This document shows positions 35,485 to 43,821 of a stretch of 64,000 bases of DNA, piece by piece (position 1 is the first letter of the stretch; each line of letters begins with the position of its first letter). Location: the NCBI RefSeq assembly GCF_000378725.1, contig NZ_KB900373.1, forward strand, positions 1-64,000. The letters run 5' to 3'. A program made the translations under genes and the position numbers. Origin of the DNA: Peptoniphilus lacrimalis DSM 7455. Lineage in GTDB: Bacteria > Bacillota > Clostridia > Tissierellales > Peptoniphilaceae. The notes beneath the pieces are model-generated. The model had not been told where the DNA came from. It made no database searches and was given only the letters and a program-made list of their open reading frames with translations.

Positions 35485-37236
35485 ATGAGAAGAACAAAAA
35501 TTGTAGCCACAATTGGCCCGGCATGTGATGATTTAGAAACCTTAAGAGAGATTTTTCTAAGAGGTGTTGATGTTGCAAGACTTAATTTTTCTCATGGAAA
35601 TCATGAGGAACATAGAAAAAGAATAGAAAAAATAAAAAAATTAAGAGAAGAACTAAAGATTCCTATAGCTATAATGCTTGATACAAAGGGACCAGAAATT
35701 AGACTTTTAGATTTTAAGGATAATAAAAAAGTTAACCTAAAGGCAGAAGAAACTTTTATATTAACCACAAGAGAAGTTCTTGCAGATGATAAAATAGCAT
35801 CAGTTTCATATAAAAATTTACCTAGAGATATAAAAGTTGGAGCAAAAATTTTAATTGATGATGGTCTTGTTGGTTTAAAAGTTCAAAAAATCTCAGGTGA
35901 AGATATATACACTGTTGTAGAAAATGGAGGAGAAATATCCTCTCATAAGGGTGTAAATGTACCTGACACAAACTTATCTCTAGAAGCTTTGACAGAATCT
36001 GATATTGAGGATTTAAAATTTGGTGTAGAGATGGGAGTAGACTTTATTGCCGCATCTTTTGTAAGAACAAAGGAAGATATATACAACATAAGAAAAGTTT
36101 TAGAAGAAGCTGGAGATTTTTCAACTTTAATTATTTCAAAAATAGAGTCAAAATCTGCAATGGATAATATTGATGAGATTATTGATGCAAGTGATGGAAT
36201 AATGGTAGCAAGAGGAGATTTAGGAGTAGAGATAGAAACAGAAGAGGTTCCTATTGCACAAAAACAAATAATAAAAAAATGCAATTTAAAGGGAAAAGCA
36301 GTAATAACTGCAACGCAAATGCTTGATTCTATGATGAGAAATCCAAGACCTACAAGGGCTGAAGCCAATGATGTTTCTAATGCAGTCCTTGATGGAACAA
36401 GTGCTGTTATGCTTTCAGGCGAAACTGCAGGAGGTTCTTTTCCAGTACAAGCCGTAGAAACCATGAGAAAAATTGTAGAAGTAACAGAAAAATCTATGGA
36501 TTTTTCTCAAATTTTACAGAGAAAAATAGAAGAAATTTCTAACACTACAACAAATGCAATTGGTAAATCAACTTGTCAAATGGCAAGAGATTTAGGAGTT
36601 AAATTAATTTTAACAGCAACAACAAGCGGTAATACATCTCGTGCCATATCAAAATTTAGACCTGAATGTTTAATTCTTGCAGCAACTCCCGATACTAAGG
36701 TAAGACGTCAACTAAATCTTGAATGGGGAGTCAAATCAATTCTACTTGATAATTATGAAGATATAGATCTTATGATTTCAGAAGCTATAGAGGAAGCCAA
36801 AAAACAAAATTATCTTTCCTCTGGTGACAAGGTTATAGTGACTGCTGGTGTTCCTGTTGGTCTATCAGGTTCTACAAATTTAATAAAAATTGAAAATATA
36901 GAAGAAATAATTGCAAGGGGAACAGGACTCGGAAATGGGAAAATAACCGCTAAAGCCATAGTAGTTAACGAACTTAATGATCTGGTAAATTTCTTTAAAA
37001 ATGGAAATATTATTGTAAGTAAATTTACAAATAAAGAAATGATGCCTTATATAAAAAGAGCAGGTGGATTGGTAACAGAAAAAGCCGGATACACATCTCA
37101 CGGAGCAGTTGTTGGGGTTAGTTTAGCAATTCCCACAATAGTAGGAGCAAAAAATATAACAGAAAAAATAAAAACAGGAGATATAATAAGCATTAATTCA
37201 ACATACGGCACAATAAGTCAAGGAAACAGTCATTAG
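35485..37236 (+). CDS. pyk: Pyruvate kinase with C-terminal PEP-utiliser-like domain
   Basis: The enzyme converts PEP and ADP to pyruvate and ATP. The 583-residue protein carries RLNFSHG near 32-38, DTKGPEIRL near 69-77, ISKIESKSAMDNIDEI, the MVARGDLGVEI loop and ITATQMLDSM. An added C-terminal domain of about 110 residues (GGLVTEKAGYTSHGAVVG) resembles the swivelling phosphohistidine domain of PEP-utilising enzymes, an extension common in Firmicutes pyruvate kinases. RBS is AGGAGC. It is the last gene of the dnaE-pfkA-pyk run. Confidence 0.96.
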   Translation: MRRTKIVATIGPACDDLETLREIFLRGVDVARLNFSHGNHEEHRKRIEKIKKLREELKIPIAIMLDTKGPEIRLLDFKDNKKVNLKAEETFILTTREVLADDKIASVSYKNLPRDIKVGAKILIDDGLVGLKVQKISGEDIYTVVENGGEISSHKGVNVPDTNLSLEALTESDIEDLKFGVEMGVDFIAASFVRTKEDIYNIRKVLEEAGDFSTLIISKIESKSAMDNIDEIIDASDGIMVARGDLGVEIETEEVPIAQKQIIKKCNLKGKAVITATQMLDSMMRNPRPTRAEANDVSNAVLDGTSAVMLSGETAGGSFPVQAVETMRKIVEVTEKSMDFSQILQRKIEEISNTTTNAIGKSTCQMARDLGVKLILTATTSGNTSRAISKFRPECLILAATPDTKVRRQLNLEWGVKSILLDNYEDIDLMISEAIEEAKKQNYLSSGDKVIVTAGVPVGLSGSTNLIKIENIEEIIARGTGLGNGKITAKAIVVNELNDLVNFFKNGNIIVSKFTNKEMMPYIKRAGGLVTEKAGYTSHGAVVGVSLAIPTIVGAKNITEKIKTGDIISINSTYGTISQGNSH

Positions 37237-37264
37237 AATAGGAACTTTGAAATATTTTGTGTAT

Positions 37265-37305
37265 AAAAATTCCTCTTGATAAGATAATAATCAGGAGGAA
37301 TTTTT
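37265..37305 (+). terminator. Hairpin between pyk and the IS256 relic
   Basis: AAAAATTCCTC (37265-37275) pairs with GAGGAATTTTT (37295-37305). It could terminate pyk, but the 3' arm includes the AGGAGG RBS of the decayed transposase, so it may instead be the native 5' end of that element. Confidence 0.6.
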
Positions 37306-37697
37306 ATGCCAAGAAAAAGACAATAAACAAGAAGAATCAAAACATCAAAATATTAATCGAAAATTATTAGCCATAAACAGTACAAGATTTACAAGAAGCT
37401 TTAAAAGATTTTTTAGGAGAAACAATGAAGAAATGCTTAAATCAGAAGTGTAAGAACATTTAGACTATGATTACGATGAATATCTACTATCATTAAACAC
37501 TAGAAACGCTTCAAGTAAAAAACAGTCAAATCATCATATGGAAATATAAACCTAGACATACCAAGACATAGACAAGGAGCTTTGAAACTACAAGCATTAA
37601 AGAAATATATCTATGGGCACAAACGACAAATACATATCTAACATAGAAAATCAAATATTATCTCAGCTAACAATATACTTTGAAGACAGAATCTAAT
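37306..37697 (+). pseudogene. Decayed IS256 (mutator) family transposase fragment
   Basis: After RBS AGGAGGA and ATG, three reading frames in turn show pieces of an IS256-type N-terminus: VQDLQEALKDFLGETM, then KSEV-stop-EHLDYDYDEY, then VKSSYGNINLDIPRHRQG and NIENQILSQL. The gene has several stops and frameshifts and ends before the DDE core, so it is a dead 5' fragment. No inverted repeats could be assigned. Confidence 0.78.
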
Positions 37698-37769
37698 TTT
37701 CTTGTTCCAAAATTAGCTTACAAAGATTCATAAAAGTGAAATTTTTAATATATTTATTTTTAAGATATT

Positions 37770-37807
37770 AAAAAAATATCAGCCACATCCTATCAGGAGG
37801 GCTGATA
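37770..37807 (-). terminator. Terminator of the membrane-anchored low-complexity gene
   Basis: On the minus strand TATCAGCC pairs with GGCTGATA (15-base loop), followed by T6. Confidence 0.82.
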
Positions 37808-37828
37808 CACAAAACTTTTCAAAAGACC

Positions 37829-38872
37829 TTAATAAAATTTTGAGAATATTGTTCTTTTTGAATCACTATAGTTTATAGAATCTGTTACTTCTGTGATTTT
37901 ATTATTTTCCTTATCAATTATGATGGTTGAGTTTACAGATGAATTTTCATTTAAAGCGTTTAACTCTTTTTCATCAATAATTTTATTATTTGATAGGATT
38001 TTTCTTATATCTTCTTTATTTGTTGAAGAATATTGCAATGTTAGAAGCTTTTTCTTACTGATTTTAGTTGGAAGAGTTTTTGTGTTTTTAATAAATTCAA
38101 CTACATCAAATAAGTTATAATCTCCAGTTTTAATTTGAATTTCTGTTTTTTCAAATTCATCCATGCCGCCAGTTGTAATGGACTTGTGAAAGTCTAATTT
38201 TGAATCGTAATTTTCTTTTTGACAAAGCTTAGGAGAAGATTTTTTTAAAGAGTCAATATCTTCAATATTATTTATGAAATCATCAACTTCCTTAATATGT
38301 GAATTTGCAGCCTTAACTTTTTCTGGGGAAGAAATTTTTTTGTCATTTATCTCTTCTTTTACTTGTTCTTGAGTTTTTATTTCAGTTTTTTCAAGATCAA
38401 AATTTTTGTTTTCTAAATCTTTATTAGTTGTTTCTTTACTTTGATATTTTCTTCTTTTCTTAACCAAATCATTAGCCTCCTCGTTTTGATTTAAGTAATC
38501 TTCTTTTACTTCTTTATTTTTTTTATCATCAATGTTAAGCCCACACTCAATTGTTTTAGACTTATTAACATTAGAATCATTAGATTTTTCGGAAGGTTTG
38601 CTAGGAGTTTTTGCCTTATCCTTATCAACTAAATATTTACTATCTGAAAAATCACTTTCATTACTTGTATTTTCAATTGTGGAATTCTTATTATCTTTAC
38701 TAATAAGGTTTTCATCTTCAGTATTGTTTTTTGAATTTCTTGATTTTTCCCACTCAATTAAATTTTGGTCATGTGCTAAACTTTCGTTTTTTGCTAAAAT
38801 ATTTTTTATAATAATAAAAGCAATAATGCATAAAATTACTGCAAGAATTATTAGTAATGTAAATGTTCTCAT
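37829..38872 (-). CDS. Membrane-anchored protein with long charged linker, unknown function
   Basis: The 347-residue protein begins with one membrane helix (residues 4-25, TLLIILAVILCIIAFIIIK) and a short charged flank, so it should sit in the membrane with the rest in the cytoplasm or outside (topology not certain). Residues ~40-215 are low complexity, rich in Lys, Glu, Asp, Asn and Ser. A more ordered C-terminal part (~225-347) includes FDVVEFIKNTKTLPTKISKKK and SVNSTIIIDKENNKITEV. I recognise no family. RBS GGAGGTG and a nearby TATAAT (about 38896) suggest an independent transcript. Confidence 0.72.
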   Translation of the reverse strand: MRTFTLLIILAVILCIIAFIIIKNILAKNESLAHDQNLIEWEKSRNSKNNTEDENLISKDNKNSTIENTSNESDFSDSKYLVDKDKAKTPSKPSEKSNDSNVNKSKTIECGLNIDDKKNKEVKEDYLNQNEEANDLVKKRRKYQSKETTNKDLENKNFDLEKTEIKTQEQVKEEINDKKISSPEKVKAANSHIKEVDDFINNIEDIDSLKKSSPKLCQKENYDSKLDFHKSITTGGMDEFEKTEIQIKTGDYNLFDVVEFIKNTKTLPTKISKKKLLTLQYSSTNKEDIRKILSNNKIIDEKELNALNENSSVNSTIIIDKENNKITEVTDSINYSDSKRTIFSKFY

Positions 38873-38935
38873 AAAGCACCTCCACTGATATTATACCATT
38901 TTACTATAATATAACAACAAGAATTTGAAAAAAAA

Positions 38936-38995
38936 TATAAAAAAAATCCCTGCCGGGGGATTTTCTTAGGGGTGATTTTATTTATTTGTTAAATC
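38936..38995 (-). ncRNA. Candidate small RNA of about 60 nt
   Basis: A perfect promoter (39002-39030) is followed after ~30 unstructured bases by a strong terminator: AAAATCCC (38950-38943 region) paired with GGGGATTTT and eight Ts on the minus strand. No ORF with a usable length lies between. The exposed region contains ATCACCCCT, complementary to GGGGTGA-type ribosome-binding sites. It could also be a leader with an attenuator for the gene at 38872, but that gene has its own -10 box. Transcription is not proven. Confidence 0.5.
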
Positions 38996-39001
38996 ATTTA
39001 T

Positions 39002-39030
39002 ATTATAAGCTGGCAAATTTAAATTGTCAA
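39002..39030 (-). promoter_or_regulatory. Perfect sigma-A consensus promoter of the candidate small RNA
   Basis: On the minus strand TTGACA (39030-39025), 17 bases, TATAAT (39007-39002). Initiation is expected near 38995. Confidence 0.8.
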
Positions 39031-39076
39031 TAGAAATATCAAAATAAGAAATATATTCCATTATATGAAAAAAAAT

Positions 39077-39106
39077 AAAACTCAGGATTTACTGAGTTTT
39101 ATTAAA
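39077..39106 (-). terminator. Terminator after murJ
   Basis: AAAACTCAG pairs with CTGAGTTTT (6-base loop), followed on the minus strand by an ATTTTTTT tract. Confidence 0.85.
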
Positions 39107-39131
39107 TAATATATTAAGTTTTATAATATTC

Positions 39132-40733
39132 TTATTTATTAGCTGATTTTAAATTTCTATTTTGAATTTTTTCTTTAAGAATTGCTACTAAATCTCTAAT
39201 TTCTCTTACACCTAAATAATATAGAATTACAAGGTAGATTAGAGCTGCTATCGAAACTACTATCAATAATACTATGAGTCTTAGTAGGGTTAACATTGCT
39301 CCTGAGCTAAAGGAGAATAATATTTTTTCTATTGGGAAGTAGGTAAGTGCTACTAATCCCATGGCAACTGAGGCCATTACCGTTTTAATTATGGCTTTAA
39401 TGTAGGACTTTGTGCCTAAATTTCCAATTTTTTTGCGTAGAAGGTAGAAGCCTATAAAGACAGCAGCAGTTGTAGCAATAGATACTGAAGCGGCAAGTCC
39501 ATCTGTTCCATAATGGTGAGCGACTAATAAATTAAGACCAACATTAATTATTACATTTAAAGCACCTATAACAAAAGGAGTCTTTGTATCATTTAGTGAA
39601 TAATAAATCCTATTTAGTACATTGGTAAGAGATATAGAAATAAGCGATAATGAGTAAAATCTTAAAGTTGAAGTTGCACTAATTCCATCTTCTACTGTAA
39701 ATTTACCATGGACAAATGCAATTTCTATAAGAGGTCTTGCTAGGATAATCATACCTATTGTTGCCGGGACTGTTAAAAATAAAACTGATTTTATTGAGGC
39801 ATTCATAACTTTTTTCCCTTGAAGCATATTTCCTCTTCCAAAAGATCTTGTTAGAATTGGATAAACTATAGCTGTAACAGCAGCTATAAAAATTCCTATT
39901 ATTAAAGTATTCATTTTGTTGGAAAAATATAAAATTGAAGGGGCTTTAGTTCCCATACCGGAAGCTAAAGATCTGTTTACGGCTGTATTAATATCATTTA
40001 CAGAAACAGATACCAAAACAGGTAAGGATAATTCTAATGCTTCTTTTACATATTTATCTTTTAGGTCAAAAATAAGTTTAGGTCTATATCCTAGCTTAAA
40101 AGAGTCTGGTAATAGAAATAAAAATTGTGCAAAGGCTCCGACAACTGCTGCAACAGTTAAACCTACTATTCCTACATGGTGGGAAAACATAGCAAGATAA
40201 ACAATATAGACAATATTTAAGGGAATAGATATTGCTCCTGTCGCTGCAAATTTTCCACCATATTGCAAATATCCTGTAAAAACACCTACCCAGCAAGAAA
40301 AAATTACTACAGGCATTCCGAGTTGAATAAGTCTTACTACTATTTTAAAAGTTTCAGGGTTTGCTCTAGAAGCTGTTAAGTAAGCAATTTGTCTTGGAAA
40401 AAACCAACCAAGTAATATTAATATAATTGAAACTACACTTGATATAGAAAGAAGATTGTTTGTGAAATAATTTTTTCTCTCTTCTCCCAAATCATTTTCG
40501 GCTCTTTGTAGGGCCGGGATAAAAGTTGTAGCTATAGCTGATGTTACGAAAGCTGAAATCATAGCTGTAGCAGCTTGAGCAAGTGAGTATGCACTCATTT
40601 CAACAGTTGCTCCAAATACATTAGCTGTTAAAGATTCTCTAACAAAACCAAAAACTTTGCCTATTAGTGAAAATATTATTAGGGCAAGGGTTGATTTTGC
40701 AATTTTTGAGCCATTAGATGATTTTTTATTCAT
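39132..40733 (-). CDS. murJ: Lipid II flippase MurJ
   Basis: MurJ moves lipid II across the cytoplasmic membrane for peptidoglycan synthesis. The 533-residue protein has 14 predicted membrane helices and the MviN/MurJ signatures, including the N-terminal IGKVFGFVRESLTANVFGAT, ATTFIPALQRA and central NKMNTLIIGIFIAAVTAIVYP. It has its own consensus promoter and terminator and so is monocistronic. Other MATE-like polysaccharide exporters are the alternative, but length and the N-terminal motif fit MurJ. Confidence 0.93.
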   Translation of the reverse strand: MNKKSSNGSKIAKSTLALIIFSLIGKVFGFVRESLTANVFGATVEMSAYSLAQAATAMISAFVTSAIATTFIPALQRAENDLGEERKNYFTNNLLSISSVVSIILILLGWFFPRQIAYLTASRANPETFKIVVRLIQLGMPVVIFSCWVGVFTGYLQYGGKFAATGAISIPLNIVYIVYLAMFSHHVGIVGLTVAAVVGAFAQFLFLLPDSFKLGYRPKLIFDLKDKYVKEALELSLPVLVSVSVNDINTAVNRSLASGMGTKAPSILYFSNKMNTLIIGIFIAAVTAIVYPILTRSFGRGNMLQGKKVMNASIKSVLFLTVPATIGMIILARPLIEIAFVHGKFTVEDGISATSTLRFYSLSLISISLTNVLNRIYYSLNDTKTPFVIGALNVIINVGLNLLVAHHYGTDGLAASVSIATTAAVFIGFYLLRKKIGNLGTKSYIKAIIKTVMASVAMGLVALTYFPIEKILFSFSSGAMLTLLRLIVLLIVVSIAALIYLVILYYLGVREIRDLVAILKEKIQNRNLKSANK

Positions 40734-40755
40734 TTAAACCTCCATGTCTTTATAG

Positions 40756-40784
40756 ATTATATTTATAAAGTATGTATGTGTCAA
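40756..40784 (-). promoter_or_regulatory. Consensus promoter of murJ
   Basis: On the minus strand TTGACA (40784-40779), 17 bases, TATAAT (40761-40756). Confidence 0.85.
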
Positions 40785-41166
40785 TATTTAGCCTTTAAAA
40801 GCAATCTTAACTATTATAAAACTTTAAAATTTTTAATGCAATTATTTTATTTAAATAATTAATTTTACTGTCGTATGTCCTTTATTTACATATTATATAA
40901 AACTTGTTGATTTAGATATAGTAAAATGGGAAAAAATAATTTATAAATTTAATTTTAAAAGGACAATAATTAATCTATATCTGCAAGAAAAATTTTTATC
41001 TCTACTAAAAATATGGTTGTTTTTCCTTTTGACAAAAAAATAAAAAATAAGCTTCAAATTTAGAAGTTTTAGATATTGATTTTCAATTGTCTTTAAACAA
41101 GCTGTCATTATTTTTTCACACTTATTTATTAATATTTATTCAAGCTAAAAATAAGGAGGAATAATT
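40785..41166. other. Intergenic region between murJ and htrA with no gene seen
   Basis: The stretch is very AT-rich, with many stops in all frames and no Shine-Dalgarno-led ORF apart from the htrA RBS (GGAGGAA, 41155-41161). TTGACA occurs at 41038 without a clear -10 box at usual spacing. It may contain htrA regulatory sites that I could not recognise. Confidence 0.5.
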
Positions 41167-42459
41167 TTGGAAGATAGAAATATAATAGAAAGTAACAAAT
41201 CCACTAGAGGGAAAAAATCTGGTAATGGCCTTATAATTTTGACTTTAATTTTTGCGATTATAGGCGGAGTTATAGGTTCAGCATTTACAAGTTATTGTTT
41301 TTATAAAAAATTTCCTGCTAATTCAGAAAATTCATCAAAGAATATAACTATAAATGCAAGCGATGTTTCAACTGTAGCTAGTGCTGTGGCAAAAAAATCA
41401 ATGCCATCAGTAGTTGGGATTACAACAACAGGTGTGCAACCATCATTTTTTGGACCTGTTCAAGTCCAAGGTATGGGTTCAGGTATAGTTTTTGATGACA
41501 AAGGATATATTGTAACAAATGCTCACGTTGTAAAATTAAATAATCAAGTAGTGGATAAGGTAAATGTTCAACTTGATAAAGATGTTACTGTAGAAGGTAA
41601 ACCTATTTGGGTTGACGAAAATGTTGATCTTGCTGTAGTTAAAGTTAATACTAAAGAAAAACTTGTTCCAGCAGAGCTTGGAGATAGTGATAAATTAAAT
41701 ATAGGGGATGTGGCAATAGCTATTGGTAACCCAATTTCTCTACAATTTAGTCAAACTGTTACTCAAGGTATTATTTCAGGATTGAATAGATATGTTGGTC
41801 AAGTTTCTGGTGGTGGCTATATGATGGGGCTAATACAAACTGATGCTTCAATAAATGGAGGTAACTCAGGCGGTGCCTTATTAAATGCACAAGGACAAGT
41901 TATAGGTATAAATACAGTAAAAGTTCAATCTGCAGAAGGTCTTGGATTTGCAATACCAATTAATTATGTAAAAACAATAATCAATCAAGTTGTGAAAAAT
42001 GGAGATTACAAGGAATTATCTCTTGGTGTATATTCAGCAGATGCTCAATATGCCAACCAAATTATCGGTAAAGATTTGGGAATAGATGAAGGGATATTTA
42101 TCTTAAAAGTTTTTGATAATTCGCCAGCGAAAACTGCAGGTCTAGAAGTTGGAGATGTTATTACAAAACTTGGTGATGACAAAATTAAAGGAGTTAAAGA
42201 CCTTAAGGCTGCCCTTTACAAGTATCAAGAAGGAGATAAAGTCACCATAACTTATATAAGGGAAGGCAAAGAAAAACAAACAGAATTGACTTTTACAAAT
42301 TACAGGGTTCCTGTAAGTGAAAAGCTAAAGGAAGATAAAAAAACACAAGAAAACTTTGAAAATAGACAAGACCAAGGTCAAAATTCACAAGGTAATTATG
42401 ATGAGTCAGATCCTTTTAATCAATATAGAGAATATATGAGGTCTTTTTTCGGAGAATAA
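41167..42459 (+). CDS. htrA: HtrA/DegP-family membrane-anchored serine protease
   Basis: HtrA degrades misfolded envelope proteins. The 430-residue protein has a short cytoplasmic start, one membrane helix (residues ~19-42), a trypsin-like domain with catalytic His in TNAHVVKL (~121), Asp in NVDLAVVKV (~158) and Ser in NGGNSGGALLN (~238). A C-terminal PDZ domain follows (~300-375, NSPAKTAGLEVGDVITKLG), then a Gln/Asn/Asp-rich tail. Start codon is TTG behind RBS AAGGAGGA. It has its own terminator. Confidence 0.93.
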   Translation: MEDRNIIESNKSTRGKKSGNGLIILTLIFAIIGGVIGSAFTSYCFYKKFPANSENSSKNITINASDVSTVASAVAKKSMPSVVGITTTGVQPSFFGPVQVQGMGSGIVFDDKGYIVTNAHVVKLNNQVVDKVNVQLDKDVTVEGKPIWVDENVDLAVVKVNTKEKLVPAELGDSDKLNIGDVAIAIGNPISLQFSQTVTQGIISGLNRYVGQVSGGGYMMGLIQTDASINGGNSGGALLNAQGQVIGINTVKVQSAEGLGFAIPINYVKTIINQVVKNGDYKELSLGVYSADAQYANQIIGKDLGIDEGIFILKVFDNSPAKTAGLEVGDVITKLGDDKIKGVKDLKAALYKYQEGDKVTITYIREGKEKQTELTFTNYRVPVSEKLKEDKKTQENFENRQDQGQNSQGNYDESDPFNQYREYMRSFFGE

Positions 42460-42487
42460 ATAAACATTAATTTGATTAGTATTTAAT

Positions 42488-42525
42488 AAAAAATGCTATG
42501 GCACAAGCTGTAGCATTTTTTATTT
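42488..42525 (+). terminator. Terminator after htrA
   Basis: AAAAAATGCTA and TAGCATTTTTT form an 11-bp stem, followed by T-rich sequence. Confidence 0.86.
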
Positions 42526-42571
42526 TTATAAATTTATAAGCCAAGCGGAGAAGAATTATAAAATGATATTA

Positions 42572-42600
42572 TTTACACAAAAACCACAAAATGATATAAT
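42572..42600 (+). promoter_or_regulatory. Promoter of the 35-residue membrane protein gene
   Basis: TTTACA (42572-42577), 17 bases, TATAAT (42595-42600), 57 bases before the start codon. Confidence 0.7.
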
Positions 42601-42657
42601 AAAATAAATATAGTAAAATAAAACGGAAATTTAATAACTATTAATAAAGGAGGGCTT

Positions 42658-42765
42658 ATGTTAATAAATATTCCTATAATTTTAGGCTCTATTATGGTCA
42701 TAGTAAAAGTTATTCTTATTATATTAGTTATTTTTGCACTTATAAAGTACATCAAATCAAAATAA
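42658..42765 (+). CDS. Small (35-residue) membrane protein
   Basis: A 36-codon ORF follows an excellent RBS (AAAGGAGGG, five bases before ATG) and a good promoter. It encodes a single hydrophobic helix (IPIILGSIMVIVKVILIILV) with a basic C-terminal tail (IKYIKSK), typical of small membrane-interacting proteins, regulators of larger membrane complexes, or type I toxin peptides. It is too short for standard gene callers. The EamA gene starts 52 bases later and may share the transcript, or each may be separate. No antitoxin RNA was identified. Confidence 0.65.
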   Translation: MLINIPIILGSIMVIVKVILIILVIFALIKYIKSK

Positions 42766-42816
42766 AAAATTTAAGTCTGTAATTATGATTAACGTTTTCA
42801 AAACAAGGGGTGAGTT

Positions 42817-43719
42817 ATGTCTAGAGAATTAAAGTCTACTATTATGCTTTTAACAGCGGCAATTATTTGGGGATTTGCCTATGTAGCTCAAGTTAGCGGT
42901 ATGAGTCATGTTGGACCCTTGACATTTAATTTTGCTAGATTTTTGGTTGGTGGAGTATTCTTAATCATTATATATAATATTTTCAAAAGAACTATACCTT
43001 ATTATAAAAATGAAATTTATTCACTTAATAAAACTATAAAATATGGAGTTATATGTGGTTTGCTTTTGACAGTAGGAAATAATCTCCAGCAGTTATCTCT
43101 TTTGGGGACTAGTGCAGGTAAGGTTGGTTTTTTAACTTCTACTTATATAGTGATAATACCTTTGATTCAATTTTTCTTTGGAAAAAGAATTTCAAATAGA
43201 ATAATATTTTGCATATTTATAGCAATGTGCGGAGTTTATCTTTTATCAGTAAAGGAAAATTTATCTATAAATTCCTATGACATACTGGTTCTTGTTTCTG
43301 TATTATTTTTTGCCATACATATTATGATAATGGCAACATGCCCTGATGATTGTGAAAAGATTTTAGTTTCTATGATTCAGTTTTTTGTAACGAGCATACT
43401 ATCAATAATTCTTGCTTTTTTGTTTGAAGATATTGCGATTATAAATTTATTTAAAGCTTATAAGGAAATTTTATTTGTAGGTATTATTTCATCTGGTATT
43501 GCTTATACATTACAAATGCTAGCTTTCAAAGATATTGATCCAACAATAGGTTCTTTGGTAGCATCTTTGGAATCGGTTTTTTCAGTTATAGGCGCATGGA
43601 TATTTTTAAATCAAAGAATGAATTTACGAGAGATTAGTGGGTGTGTTATAATATTAATAGCCACAGTGGTTGCACAATTACCAAGTAAGGGGAAAACAAA
43701 AGGATTGAGTAAAGGGTAA
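42817..43719 (+). CDS. EamA/DMT-family transporter
   Basis: The 300-residue protein has ten membrane segments in two EamA repeats, opening MLLTAAIIWGFAYVAQVSGM and closing with DPTIGSLVASLESVFSVIG, the recurrent EamA signature. The N-terminal SRELKST matches the TREFKSV of the next gene. The two are tandem paralogs with very similar layout, so a duplication is likely. Substrate unknown. RBS AGGGGTGAG overlaps a sequence complementary to the candidate small RNA. Confidence 0.88.
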   Translation: MSRELKSTIMLLTAAIIWGFAYVAQVSGMSHVGPLTFNFARFLVGGVFLIIIYNIFKRTIPYYKNEIYSLNKTIKYGVICGLLLTVGNNLQQLSLLGTSAGKVGFLTSTYIVIIPLIQFFFGKRISNRIIFCIFIAMCGVYLLSVKENLSINSYDILVLVSVLFFAIHIMIMATCPDDCEKILVSMIQFFVTSILSIILAFLFEDIAIINLFKAYKEILFVGIISSGIAYTLQMLAFKDIDPTIGSLVASLESVFSVIGAWIFLNQRMNLREISGCVIILIATVVAQLPSKGKTKGLSKG

Positions 43720-43776
43720 AGGTTTACTTAATCAATTTAAAATTATTTCGTAAATTTACTTATTTACTATTTTTAT

Positions 43777-43811
43777 TTTGCACTTTGTTATTATCAGGTG
43801 CAAATTTTTTG
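43777..43811 (+). terminator. Terminator between the tandem EamA genes
   Basis: TTTGCAC and GTGCAAA form a 7-bp stem (14-base loop), followed by T6 and immediately by the next gene's RBS. Confidence 0.6.
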
Positions 43812-43821
43812 GAGGTGTAAG

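Noticed and set aside
40096-40296. 66-codon minus ORF within murJ
   Set aside because: It is in another frame of murJ with no RBS and Cys/Ile/Ser-biased composition typical of a shadow frame.
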